A DNA stretch of 64,000 nt from positions 13,844 through 77,843 of the forward strand of contig SSNP01000122.1 of assembly GCA_006937955.1 (NCBI GenBank), given 5' to 3'. Both the position numbers and the translations under genes were made by a program. This document shows positions 54,235-64,000 of this stretch, piece by piece (position 1 is the stretch's first letter; every line of letters begins with the position of its first letter). Below the pieces are notes generated by a model that did not search any database, was not told the DNA's origin, and worked only from the letters and a program-made list of their open reading frames with translations. This DNA is from Pachypanchax playfairii (lineage: Eukaryota > Chordata > Actinopteri > Cyprinodontiformes > Aplocheilidae).

Positions 54235-55228
54235 CAAGGGTGGCCAACTCCAGGCCTCGAGAGCCACTATCCTGCATGTTTTAGATGTTTTCCTTCTTCA
54301 ACACATCTGATGCAGATGAATGGGTCATTAACAGGCTTCTGCAGGACTTGCTGAGATGTTGCAGATTGTCATGGCCTCTGTTTGGTGCGAACCCTCTTAC
54401 AAGCACAAGCTCCAGACAACAAAACAGTTTTAAGATGTTTATTGAATATATGAGAAGGGCACGGCCAAGCACGTAACTCCTGTGCTGCTGACGGTACAGG
54501 AACCGGGCCTCACCGGAATGGAACCGTGAGATTCTAGGTGGTGAGAACACAGGTTAGTTATCTGGGGGTTGTGATGTTGGAGCAAGCATGAGAACAGGAG
54601 AAAAGGCTTACTTGGATGGCGCAGATGGTGGTGGTAGTGAGGAGGAGTTGTTGGTAGCTGAAAGAGGTCTGTGGTCCGGAGTGAGATGTGCAGGTGCTGG
54701 AGGGTGAACAGATCAGCTCTGGGTCCGTGTGTCCAGCAGGTGCAGGCTCCGGGGAGGAAGAGACAGGCGGAGAGCGGGTCCGGGGAAAAACCAAGCCAGC
54801 ATGAGAGCCTGTGGAAGCGGCCGCTCTCCAGGACAGGAGGTGCGGATCCTCGGAGAGGCGTCGGATCCGGGTGAAGCTCCTGAGGGGTAAAGAAAAGGAA
54901 GACCAAGCGTTAATGGGCTCGTCTTCCTGAAATGTGCATACGGTCAGTACTAGAACCTCTACCAAGTGATGAGAGAGAACTATCTGGCGCCTGTCTCGTG
55001 TTGATCCTCCCCTTAAATCCCGTCTCAGGTGATGAGGAGAATGAGCCACACCTGCCGCTCCAGAGCTGATCCACCTGTTGGAAAGTAGGTTAATAGCACC
55101 CACACACACACTCACACCCACAGGCAGATCAGCCACACAACACAGATTTGAATCAGGTATGTTGAAGCAGGAAAACATCTAAAACATGCAGGATAGTGGC
55201 TCTCTAGGCCTGGAGTTGGCCACCCCTG
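54235..55228. mobile_element. hAT element with GGTGGCCAACTCCAGGCC ends
   Basis: The ends CAAGGGTGGCCAACTCCAGG and ...GGAGTTGGCCACCCCTG are inverted repeats; the flanks gcatatag (54227-54234) and gcacatag (55229-55236) form an 8-bp duplication with one mismatch. Only about 220 bp belong to the element itself; the rest is the LTR at 54367-55142. Confidence 0.82.
54367..55142 (-). mobile_element. Solo LTR, 776 bp (antisense), Sushi-like family
   Basis: It runs from TGTCATGG to CACAACA with perfect CAGAT duplications (54362-54366, 55143-55147). On the minus strand a TTTAAGG box (near 55012) is followed about 28 nt later by CCAGATAGTTC (complement at 54977-54987), set in the same context as the primer word of the LTR at 14653. 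AATAAA complement near 54436. It is inserted in the hAT at 54235-55228. Confidence 0.87.
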
Positions 55229-55236
55229 GCACATAG

Positions 55237-57186
55237 GATAAGCCTGTTGCATCAATTTACTGTTTAAATTTCTTGATTCACATTAAAACCTTTGTAGGTT
55301 GATAACTTTTATTTTTTATCAAATGATGGAATCCTTTTGTTCTCAACACATCACTCAGTCCATATCAGTAAAAGCATACAGCAGACTGTGTTTAGCTGTT
55401 TGATGTTTTTATCTCTTTCTAATAATTGTATTCAAAATTTGAGTTTAAGCTAATTTTTTTTTTACTATTTCTGTCACTTTACTATTCTGGCACTTTGTGA
55501 TTTGTATCTACAAAAAGTACTCAGTAAATAAAAATCCTACTTATATAAGATGCAAAAATAGAAAAAAATCCTATGAGTCTTAGGCATAAATATCTGAATT
55601 TCTGAAGAAAACACTGATAGTGCTGACTACAGGATTTACTTGCTCCACATACTGTATCTAGTGAGAATTCTCTACTGAATTAGCTTTGAGCAGGAATATG
55701 AACAGATTTGAGTTTCCAAAGTGTGTAGTGGAGATAAGAACTACCTGTAAAAAGCTTAGCAATAAATAAAGAATCTGTGTACAGTCACATGCATGACTGA
55801 GACTATGGCCATGTTTTATTCAGGATTGAACTGCCCCTAAACTGACTCCTGTAGCAACTTAAATATGATATCAGAGGATTTGAGATGGAACATTTAGTTT
55901 GGGATCTAACTGGTTCTATAGGGAGTGGGAGGCCTTCATTTTGCTAATCATTATTCATTAAGTTTGGAAAAAGATTAAAGCAGGGCAAAGGAAGCCAAGT
56001 TTCCTTTCTAGAAAAATGTCCCATTGTGAACATGGTAAGCAGATCAAACAGGAGTAAGAACTATTGCCAGTGGACACAGAGAGAGCGGAACATTGTGTTA
56101 ATATTCACAGTATTTGCTGGTGTGGGTGGAAGAGGTGCACACATGGTGGGAGTGGGCTGTACTGGTTAGAAATCCAGTAGTAGTGGGTGGAAGCAGCTGT
56201 AAGAGAACAAGCAAAATAATATGGTGAGTTTTCTCCTTGAGATAGTTTTAGTGTTTCATGCTTTTTAGACATTTTTCTCTTAGATAAACACTTTAAAACC
56301 ACACACACTCCTACTCACCTGATTCTCTCCCAACGGTGTAGCTGGTCTCCCAGCGATCATTTGTGTAAGCAACATTTTCAATGCAGCTGCAGTTTAATGC
56401 CTCATTTCTCCATAACTTGGTTTGACAGGAGTTTAACCCAAGAAAATGCTTGAATTTACGGATGATTGGAAGTTCACTCGACTATAGAAAAGATGCTTTT
56501 AAAATAAAATATTTTTCAGTATCTGGTCTCATGGAAATTGTGCATCACCATAATAAAATTGTGACTAAGTGTTCACAGGCAAATACTGAGTGAAATGAAA
56601 TATTAACAACACAACCTACTGTGGGGAAACAGACATAGGGCTATTTGTCTTCCTGGCCATTGCACCAGAAGAATTGTTCTTATGTTTATCTAAAACAGAC
56701 CTGGACCTAGGCTTTATAAATAATAGAGCCCAAAATATTCTCATGGAGGTATTATTCATGCATGGCCGTCTGTGGCACACTGAGTCGACAGCCTCCTTGT
56801 TTTACAAAGGTTATTTAAACTGTGATGCCACAGGCCACCAACCAGAGTCTGGTTGCTGTTGTCATGCCACGGGCTCCTGGCTGGTAGCCTGGACTGCTTA
56901 TGGCCCTGGAGGCTTCTGTGTCTTCATGGGTGCCCTTTGGTTAGGGGTGGGGGTCCTTCTGCTCTTTTGTGGCCATCTTGTCTGCCTTAAGCCTATAGCT
57001 ACTTTTTCGACCTAGACCCTGTCTCTGCTTTCACCTGTTGGATTGGTCTGTTGATTCTATTAATTAATGACCATGTTCTGCCTCCCGACCTTGCTTCCAC
57101 CTGATCACCATCAGTCTGTTAGTCTGTTTATGCCTCACTAAAATACATATTTTTAATCCCAGCATTCCATTCCTGCGCTATTGTAT
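55237..57186. other. Intergenic, no supported gene
   Basis: AT-rich to 56640. 56830-57110 is CT/GT-rich and its open stretch (56674-57015) has no motif; it might be part of an LTR, but no ends are visible. Confidence 0.45.
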
Positions 57187-57560
57187 GTGGGGACGTGAGA
57201 GGCTCCAGATGTTTTGGAGGGAAGTTGTGAAACTGACCTCTAAGTTAACGGCAAGTACAGTCCCAATTAGGTATATTGCATATCTACCCTAAAGATGTCC
57301 CTATGCAAAGAACCGAAAGCTAATTAATTTCTGTTTGTTACAAGCTAAACGAGCAATAGCTCTGAATTGGAAGATTATCCGAAGTCCTAACTGTAGCCAA
57401 TGGATAAAAGAAATATCAGACTCTCTGGCATTAGAAAAATTTACCTAAACTGTGAGAGACAAAGTTGAGGAGTTTTATGAAATGTGGACCAAATTCCTGA
57501 AATCTGTAAACAATTTGACTGCAGATGCTACTAACCATACAATAACTTTTACTCCATCAT
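57187..57560 (+). pseudogene. L1-type LINE, ORF2 C-terminal relic
   Basis: The reading WGRERLQMFWREVVKLTSKL, FCLLQAKRAIALNWKIIRSP and QWIKEISDSLALEKFT, with stops in between, follows the conserved C-terminal region of fish L1-like ORF2 (Swimmer-type). 5' truncated and decayed. Confidence 0.65.
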
Positions 57561-57775
57561 TCATTTCTCAGTAAAGCTTAATCTTGTATCAAGGCTAGAG
57601 GAGAAAAATAAGCTAATCGAAAAATATAAAGAAAAGGGGAAAATAGATCTTGGAAAAGGGAAAAAAGAAAACTGGATGACTTTTCTATTTTGTAATTTTT
57701 TGGACTAACTGATTAGACATTTGGCATAAATGTAATTTATTTTGTTGTTGTTTTTTGTATTGATATGGATCTCCT

Positions 57776-58186
57776 CTAGTGGTCTGTGCTGCAACGGATT
57801 ATGAAGAATCTTCTGACTGAGACACTCTGTTGTTGAGTTACTGTGTTCTGAAGAGGATGATGAGGGTTTTCCATCATGTTCTTCATCCTCCTTTGGACAA
57901 TCAACTCAAGAGACTCCAGTTCATTCTCCAGGACAGAATCAGTCCTCCTTAGCCATCTGTTCAGCCTCTTCATGTCAATTGCTCTGATGTTGCTTCCCCA
58001 ACAGGTGGCTGCAGATGTGAGCAGCTGACAAAGTCCTCTTCTTTTGCCGCTCCTCTTTAAAACTCTGTCACCCCTTATTGTTTGAAAGCCAGACAGAGAC
58101 ACGCTAGAGTCCGGGATATGCTCCTTTAGCCTTGTCTCAGTAACACACATGATGCTGCATTCCTGATACTCTGGCTGGGTCTTCAA
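57776..58186 (-). pseudogene. LINE relic with internal deletion: endonuclease joined to C-terminus
   Basis: The minus-strand ORF has two unrelated halves. The first (QECSIMCVTETRLKEHIPDS, LSGFQTIRGDR) is the start of an apurinic-type endonuclease. The second (WGSNIRAIDMKRLNRWLRRT, ENPHHPLQNTV, QSVSVRRFFIIRCSTDH) is the extreme C-terminal tail of a LINE ORF2. The whole RT between them is missing, yet the join is in frame. Non-functional. Confidence 0.72.
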
Positions 58187-58368
58187 CAGAGTTTAAAGTT
58201 CATCCATTTGTTAGCAAGAGATCATTTGTCAATATGACTGATGGAAGTGAAGGTTTAAACTTCCTCTTTCTCTCTCTTTACTTTGCTCCTGCTCTGCATC
58301 CACATATTATTTTGAGCTCATCAGGGATCCAGAGTATATAAGAATATACATAAGTATATATAAGTATT

Positions 58369-58971
58369 AAAGGTCCTGTATTCTGCTATTTTACAGCTTT
58401 CAATATCTGGGATAGACACATATATGAGAAAATCTTACCTTTGGTGTTATATAATCTTAATTTTTCCTCAAATGTTACTTAAATTCTTGAGTTATTCTCT
58501 GACCAGGAAGTAAAACACTCTGTTTCTCTAAAATCCCATCTCTCCCCCAGGCCCCTCCTCATGAGTGCTGCGCCTCGAACTGCCTGAATAAAATAGGGAA
58601 TAAAATCCTGTAACTCTCACAGCTAAATGCACATTTTCACTGAGATATTTTAAGAAAGTAAAATACTACAAAACCGTGGTGCTTAGTGTCTTGCTTCCGA
58701 CTCTCGCAACTCAGGGTGTGTGTGTTTAATCTGCAGGGCAGCGTGGACACGCTGGGCAGGTCCTGGTGTAACATTGTTACATCATTATGTTACAGCCAGT
58801 CATTTTCCAGGAGAGAGTAGAGCAGCTGCTCAGAGTGCAGGATTCAGGTGGAATACTGAGAAATGCGTGTATTAAGCCAAAAACCACTCTAGGGATTTTA
58901 TTTATAAGGAAATAGCATCGCAATATGGTTAAAAGCTCCAAAAAGTATATTTTGCATGATGCAGGACCTTT
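58369..58971. mobile_element. MITE with AAGGTCCTG inverted ends
   Basis: AAAGGTCCTGTATTCTG at 58369 and its inverted counterpart ATGATGCAGGACCTTT ending at 58971; flanks TTA/TAA allow a TA or TTA-type duplication, so Tc1/mariner or Harbinger are possible. About 600 bp, no ORF. Confidence 0.65.
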
Positions 58972-61259
58972 AAAAATCAATAAAAAAATTGTTGAAAAAA
59001 AGTCTGTTTATGCGCTCTAAGGTACTGATCATGGAATGTTTGAACTAGATTTAGATTCTAGCTTTGTGACCTCGGATTGTTTCATCTGTTTGTCGTATTG
59101 AACTTTGTATGACCCCTACTTAATATCGGGTTAATGGTTCTGCTTCATTCCACACCAGAGACGTCTTTTCCAGCAAAAAAACCTGATCAATTTCATCCAC
59201 CCCCATATCAACAATTTTTGTTCAATCTGCCGTTCTGCCTCCTCGTCTGTGCATTTGGGTTCAAAAGCCAAACACATTACAAATTTATAATATTTCCTTT
59301 TTGCAGACTCATCTGGTTTCATTGCATTCTTCAGATTTATTGTGATTACTAACTGTGAAGAGCCCTTCATGGAGTCACACCATCTAGATATTATCAAGGC
59401 AGTAAACGAATTCCATCCAACATTATACAGGTTGAGTGAGTATTTTCTACATTTCCTTTTGTCTCTCATTTGCTTTCATTCATTCTCAAACAACAGCACC
59501 TTCCTTCTTTTCATTCCTCTCTCCATCTACTGGTCTCACTCTAACCCACCCCTCATGTTTATTTCATAGGGCCCTCCAGCATCTGAGAATAAATAAATTA
59601 TACATTTCATTATGCACTCATTTCAGAGCTCCTTTCAGTAAAGGGATTATGCTCATTTGTCTCTAAGCTTCTGTTTATCCAAAATGACTGCATCAGACAT
59701 GATAATGAGCATCTGGGTGCCCCGAATGTCCACGCTCATTTGTCATGTACCAGATCTAATTCCTATAAAGTTCACATTCTCCTTTCTGATACTGCTGTCC
59801 AGTGCTGCTATAAGGATTAGATTTGGTGAGTAGACAGTGAATCCGTGTGGAAGCACATGCCAAAGGAAGGCTCACAAATAGTAATTTATATTCATAGCTG
59901 GTGCCAGTTGATGCACAAACCTGATGTAAGCAGAGTTCATGGAATTTTTTTGTTTGTTTTTGTTTTGATTTTATAAATACTGATTTACACTAAAGATAAA
60001 TTCCTTATCTTGGTAGAAAATCCAGTTCTGCATCTAGTTGTTGTCTCTATCTATAAGTCAGCTTCACCAATAGAATACGGTCCCTGCTGGGTCATGTTCG
60101 TTTGTCCTTTGGTGTCTGTGTGTGCTGCCATCTTGATGGACCATGTGTGATTGACTGCTGCTCACTGACTGATGTTTTTGACCGTGTCACTGCTGCCAAG
60201 TGGCTCATGGTGGGGGTCAGTTGACCCACAGTAATTATTGTTGGGGTTGATAAAAGAGTTTGAAGAGATATTTTAAAGTTAGATTTCAAGATAAAATGGG
60301 TACGAACAGATTAAAAGTTTTATCTAGGTGCACCATGGTTCACCTGCATAATCCATCGTTGCACATATGGCACATTAAATCATGTAGTTTTCCACACATG
60401 TATGAGTTCATGTAGATGCACAATGCCAGTAAAAAGCTTGGACACACTCTCCAACCCATATGGACCCTCACAGCCATCTGTCACTTTCATCTATGTACGT
60501 GCCAGGCTCTGCTCATTCAGTCTCCCCTCGATCTTGGTTGGACTCGAGTTCTGCTCCACTCTAGTGGGTCTCTGTTTTCGCCCTGTTAAAAAATGAACTC
60601 TGGTATCTCAGGATGAACACACTTCAACTGTAAACAGAAAAGAAGATAAATATCTGACTGTTTTAAGTTATTTACTGTAATCATTTGGGCAACACTATTT
60701 TTACTGTTAGAATCAAGGTGAATTTTCACAGTAGTTTTCACATAGATCAATTTAAAGGTCATAGACTAATATCCTTGTCACACTTTAACACATCAGTCTT
60801 GTCCTTCTGTGACTTATTAAGACATTAAGATATAAATCAGTATATATTGCATTATCTAGCGTGTGTAGTATGATCTTCACCATTGCCAAGTTGCCACAGA
60901 TTTATTAATCATGTCCATAATTATGTGGTTGAAAATGGTGCCATTTTGAAATATCACATTTACACATCTTACTAACAATATTAATGTAGCAGTGACCCAA
61001 CTATATTTTACATAATCTAATGATCTATGCAAATGCTGAGTCTGCCAATGTACTGCATAGGTGGCACATTCCTGAAGAGCTGTAGATCAATAAAGTATTG
61101 CATTGTGTTTTTTGGAGTATGAAGGAATGAATGAAGGAGAGGTGAGCACAGCTACAACGAAAATTACTTTGGAGACATATTTTCACTCTCATTCTCCCAA
61201 AGCAGCCACTGGGAGTTCCAGAGGAGAGTATATAAAATACACATACACATACATACATA
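58972..61259. other. Intergenic, no supported gene
   Basis: AT-rich; open stretches around 59130-59670 have no motif. No repeat boundary recognised. Confidence 0.45.
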
Positions 61260-61267
61260 TATATATA

Positions 61268-62230
61268 CAGGGGTGCACATAAGTGGTCCGCAGGTCCGCA
61301 CACACTGTCAAAATATAAAATGCGCACCAGATGAAAAGTTGCAACACGCGTTTGCGTACTTAACATTGGTTTGGCTGAGCTGCGTGAATTTTTAGGTTAA
61401 TCAGAGGCGGGGTTTATTGTCAAATAAATGAAGAATCCCGTTGACTTCTTTTGTTTGACTGATATGTTTCTCAGCCAGAGAGCCGAAGTTCCAGCTGATC
61501 AGCTGATGCTGCGTCTCTCTCTGTCTCTGTGTATCAGTTTGCCAGTGTGACGGATTTTCAGTCAGTCAGATCAGTGCAGCTGACTGCAGGATTCTGCATC
61601 GCGTCAAAACTGAAAAAATTCACTGAATAAGACAAATAGACCATCGTGGCACAGACGTGTATAACTACCTTTTTGTGCTATAAAATACAGAAAATCACCT
61701 GTTTTAATCAACAGTATCAGCGTATTTGTCTGTGATCCGCGCCATTTTGAATGCGCGCAAAGCACTATGGGATATGCAGTCAATGCCCCATAACTGTCCA
61801 GTGTATCTTTTTATCTGACTGCATCACATTACAAACATCTTCATCATTTCAAAACAAAAAACAGTTACAGTAAATGACAGAAGCTCCAACAGCTGACTAA
61901 TAAATTTCAACACCAAACTGTTAAATGTAGATTAAAGTGAACAATCAAACCTGTAAACAATCCAACCTGAACTCTGAAGGTTTTTTTTTTTACCAGTATT
62001 TTTATATTTTACTGGTTTCTCTTGATTTTTTCAACAATTAAAGGATTTTTATTGAAACAAATATAGAGCCAGGTAAAGTAAACAGACTGAATTTGAAGCT
62101 TGATGAAACCAAAAACAAAGCAGAGAAGCTCGGAAGAGACACAGCGAGACACATTTAAAAATGTGAGGACCAAGCAACAACCCTAGGTTCTCTTCTGAGA
62201 ACCAGGCCAAAAATATTATGTGCACCCCTG
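61268..62230. mobile_element. hAT non-autonomous element in a TA microsatellite
   Basis: The ends CAGGGGTGCACATAA and TTATGTGCACCCCTG are perfect 15-bp inverted repeats. The flanks are TATATATA on both sides (61260-61267, 62231-62238), an 8-bp duplication within a (TA)n tract. 963 bp without a transposase. Confidence 0.85.
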
Positions 62231-62238
62231 TATATATA

Positions 62239-62242
62239 TACA

Positions 62243-62282
<40 letters not shown>

Positions 62283-62291
62283 GTATATACA
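62239..62291. repeat. (TA)n microsatellite
   Basis: TA repeats with a few interruptions, continuous with the target of the hAT insertion and directly preceding the LINE fragment. Confidence 0.9.
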
Positions 62292-63195
62292 AGGCCTCAA
62301 CGGATGATGTACTCAGTGAATGCCTGAGACAATGGCAAGATGAGGAGGAGCTGGAGGAGGAACCATCATGGGAGGACAAGCCCCTACATGGGATGTACCA
62401 CCGGAACATAACTGAAGTGGCTGACCTCAAGAAATCCTATCCTACCAATGGCTGGAGAGGGCCGGCCTACAGGACACCACAGAGGCACTCATCCTGGCAG
62501 CACAGGAGCAGGCTCTAAGCACCAGAGCGATAGAGGCCCAGATCTACCTCACCAGACAAGACCCAAGGTGTAGGCTGTGCAAAGAGTCATCTGAGACAAT
62601 CCAGCACATAACAGCAGGGTGTAAAATGCTGGCAGGGAAAGCATACATGGAACGTCATAACCAAGTGGCTGGCATAGTATACAGAAACATCTGTGCGGAG
62701 TACGGGCTGAAAACCCCAAGGTCAAAGTGGGAAACACCTCCAAAGGTGGTGGAGAACGACCGAGCAAAGATCCTGTGGGACTTCCAGATCCAGACAGACA
62801 GGATGGTAATGGCGAACCAACCGGACATTGTGGTGGTTGATAAAGAGCAGAGGAAAGCAGTTGTGGTGGATGTGGTGATACCAAGTGATGGCAACATTAA
62901 GAAGAAGGAACATGAGAAACTTGAGAAGTACCAAGGGCTCAGAGAGGAGCTAGAGAAGACTTGGAAGATGAAGGTGACAATAGTACCCGTGGTAATGGGA
63001 GCACTTGGGGCAGTAACACCCAAACTGGAGGAATGACTCCAGCAGATCCCTGGAAGAACCTCAGACATCCCAGTCCAGTCCAGTACTCAGAACAGTTAAA
63101 ATACTGTGCAGGACCCTCAACCTCTGGTAGAGGACCCGAGCTTGGAACGGGAAAAACACCGCCCAGTGGCGAGAAGGGATTTTTTTTTCTTTTAT
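62292..63195 (+). pseudogene. R4/Dong-type LINE fragment (zinc knuckle and RLE)
   Basis: It is homologous to the minus-strand copy at 3376-5265 but keeps only the C-terminal third. It shows RCRLC..SSETIQHITAGC (62570-62625), then MLAGKAYMERHNQVAG, and the endonuclease reading QPDIVVVDKEQRKAVVVDV (62820-62880). The reading ends at TGA 63036-63038 where the family has Trp (EEWLQQ-like), so the last part is lost. Frames shift before 62570. It ends in a (TA)-rich tail (63190-63212). The RT domain is absent. Confidence 0.87.
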
Positions 63196-63212
63196 ATATA
63201 TGTATATATAGG

Positions 63213-63525
63213 AACCAGAAAGCATAGTGACCACATTAGGATAAGAAGGAGAAAAAAAATTCCTCTCACGCAGCTTACTCTAGTGGTGCTGTTTAAAATT
63301 GAAAAAAAACACCTCAGCGAGGAACAGATATGGCGTAACATGGTGAGGTAAGTTCAGGATCGTGAATGTAGTGTATAATGTGATTATGTGGGTGAAGAAA
63401 TGTAAACACTGTCGCTGAACAATGCTCTCAGATTTGTTGTGTCAGGAAATCGCTGTCCTTGAGAGTCTGTATGCCAGCTGGGCATCTTAAGTGGGCGGGG
63501 GGCAGGGGAGGTGAGTTTCCAAATT
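63213..63525. other. Intergenic, no supported gene
   Basis: A-rich, then GC-rich near 63490 (gggcggggggcagggg). No feature assigned. Confidence 0.4.
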
Positions 63526-63527
63526 TG

Positions 63528-63758
63528 TCAATACGTTAGGTGACTGCCCGCTCCAATCAGCAGGTTCCCACGATCAGTAATCCAAATATATCCTGCACCG
63601 ACAGAGTGTGGGTCAAGTCCGGGCATGGTGGCTCCCCCTTCACGAGCCTCAATTGGAATAAAAAATGTTCCAGTGTGTCCGCTATACCAGATCCATAATT
63701 TCATGTTCGAAGAATTTACAGAGGGGAGACTCAGAAACACACAAAAAGCAGGGAACAA
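63528..63758 (-). CDS. Unrecognised exon-like ORF
   Basis: On the minus strand a T-rich tract and AG (near 63733) precede an open stretch reading MKLWIWYSGHTGTFFIP, EAREGGATMPGLDPHSVGAG and YIWITDRGNLLIGAG. The composition (Gly, aromatic residues, few Lys runs) is more protein-like than the neighbouring open stretches. I do not recognise it. It could be an exon of a transposon gene; it ends at a stop shortly after SHLTY. Confidence 0.25.
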   Translation of the reverse strand: MFPAFCVFLSLPSVNSSNMKLWIWYSGHTGTFFIPIEAREGGATMPGLDPHSVGAGYIWITDRGNLLIGAGSHLTY

Positions 63759-63765
63759 GCAAAAA

Positions 63766-63785
63766 AGTGTGTGTGTGTGTGTGTG
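63766..63785. repeat. (GT)n microsatellite
   Basis: About ten GT units followed by a G-run. Confidence 0.85.
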
Positions 63786-64000
63786 GGGGGGACTGACAGA
63801 AAGTGTGTGCCCTCACCGAGACCAAGCAGTAAATAAGATGTTCATGGTGTCATGTCATTGGTGGTGGTGCTGAATGGTGTTTTTTCTGTACTAGTCATGC
63901 ATCCACTGCTTTTAATCTGATAGACTTGTCTTCGATAGATTTGTCTTTTTGATTATTCTTTTTGTTAGTGAGGGATATTTGTGGGAATGGTGCTTGTTGT

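Overview
The window reads as vertebrate, and most likely ray-finned fish, genomic DNA. The evidence is short genes with GT-AG introns, a small secreted C-type lectin of the fish type, and a very dense, layered load of fish-style transposable elements: Tc1/mariner, hAT, PIF/Harbinger, TTAA-target MITEs, Sushi-like LTR elements, R4/Dong-, L2-, Rex3- and L1-like LINEs. There are no operons, CRISPR arrays or bacterial signals. Gene content is low. I can support one complete gene and the 3' end of a tandem paralogue. The remaining coding sequence is transposon-derived.

Layout. 1-701: the last two exons of a C-type lectin, with a MITE in the preceding intron. 745-3375: decayed repeats and two antisense LTRs. 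3376-5265: an antisense R4/Dong-type LINE relic. 5304-8966: a Tc1 transposase relic split by a 2.0-kb element and a solo LTR, and itself sitting in a hAT relic. 10612-12958: a PIF/Harbinger-like element with a SANT-like ORF and a second Harbinger element inserted in it. 13741-18976: an LTR-retrotransposon insertion locus in which the filled allele is cut by contig joins and the empty allele is also present, laid end to end. 19452-23118: complete seven-exon lectin gene (166 aa) with hAT, TTAA-MITE and Harbinger MITE copies in its introns. 23.5-64 kb: no host gene that I can support. It holds a minisatellite, many MITEs and hATs, LINE 3' ends, a Tc1 element with both TIRs (40918-42440), further solo LTRs, and a second R4/Dong fragment (62292-63195).

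How it fits together. The only evident host function is the lectin pair: a secreted carbohydrate-binding domain with an EPN motif, a local tandem duplication. The rest records successive transposition, with target-site duplications readable for many insertions (GTATG, GCCAG, CCAAC, CCATG and CAGAT for LTRs; TTA for Harbinger; 8 bp for hAT; TTAA for piggyBac-like MITEs; TA for Tc1).

The most informative locus is 13741-18976. It carries a very young LTR element whose two 857-bp LTRs look identical. The 11 nt directly after the 5' LTR are exactly complementary to 11 nt inside the LTR at the expected transcript start, which is the arrangement for Tf1/Sushi-type self-primed reverse transcription. 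Four N runs (15956, 17500, 43330, 48673-48676) mark contig joins, and at least three of these lie at artefactual duplications.
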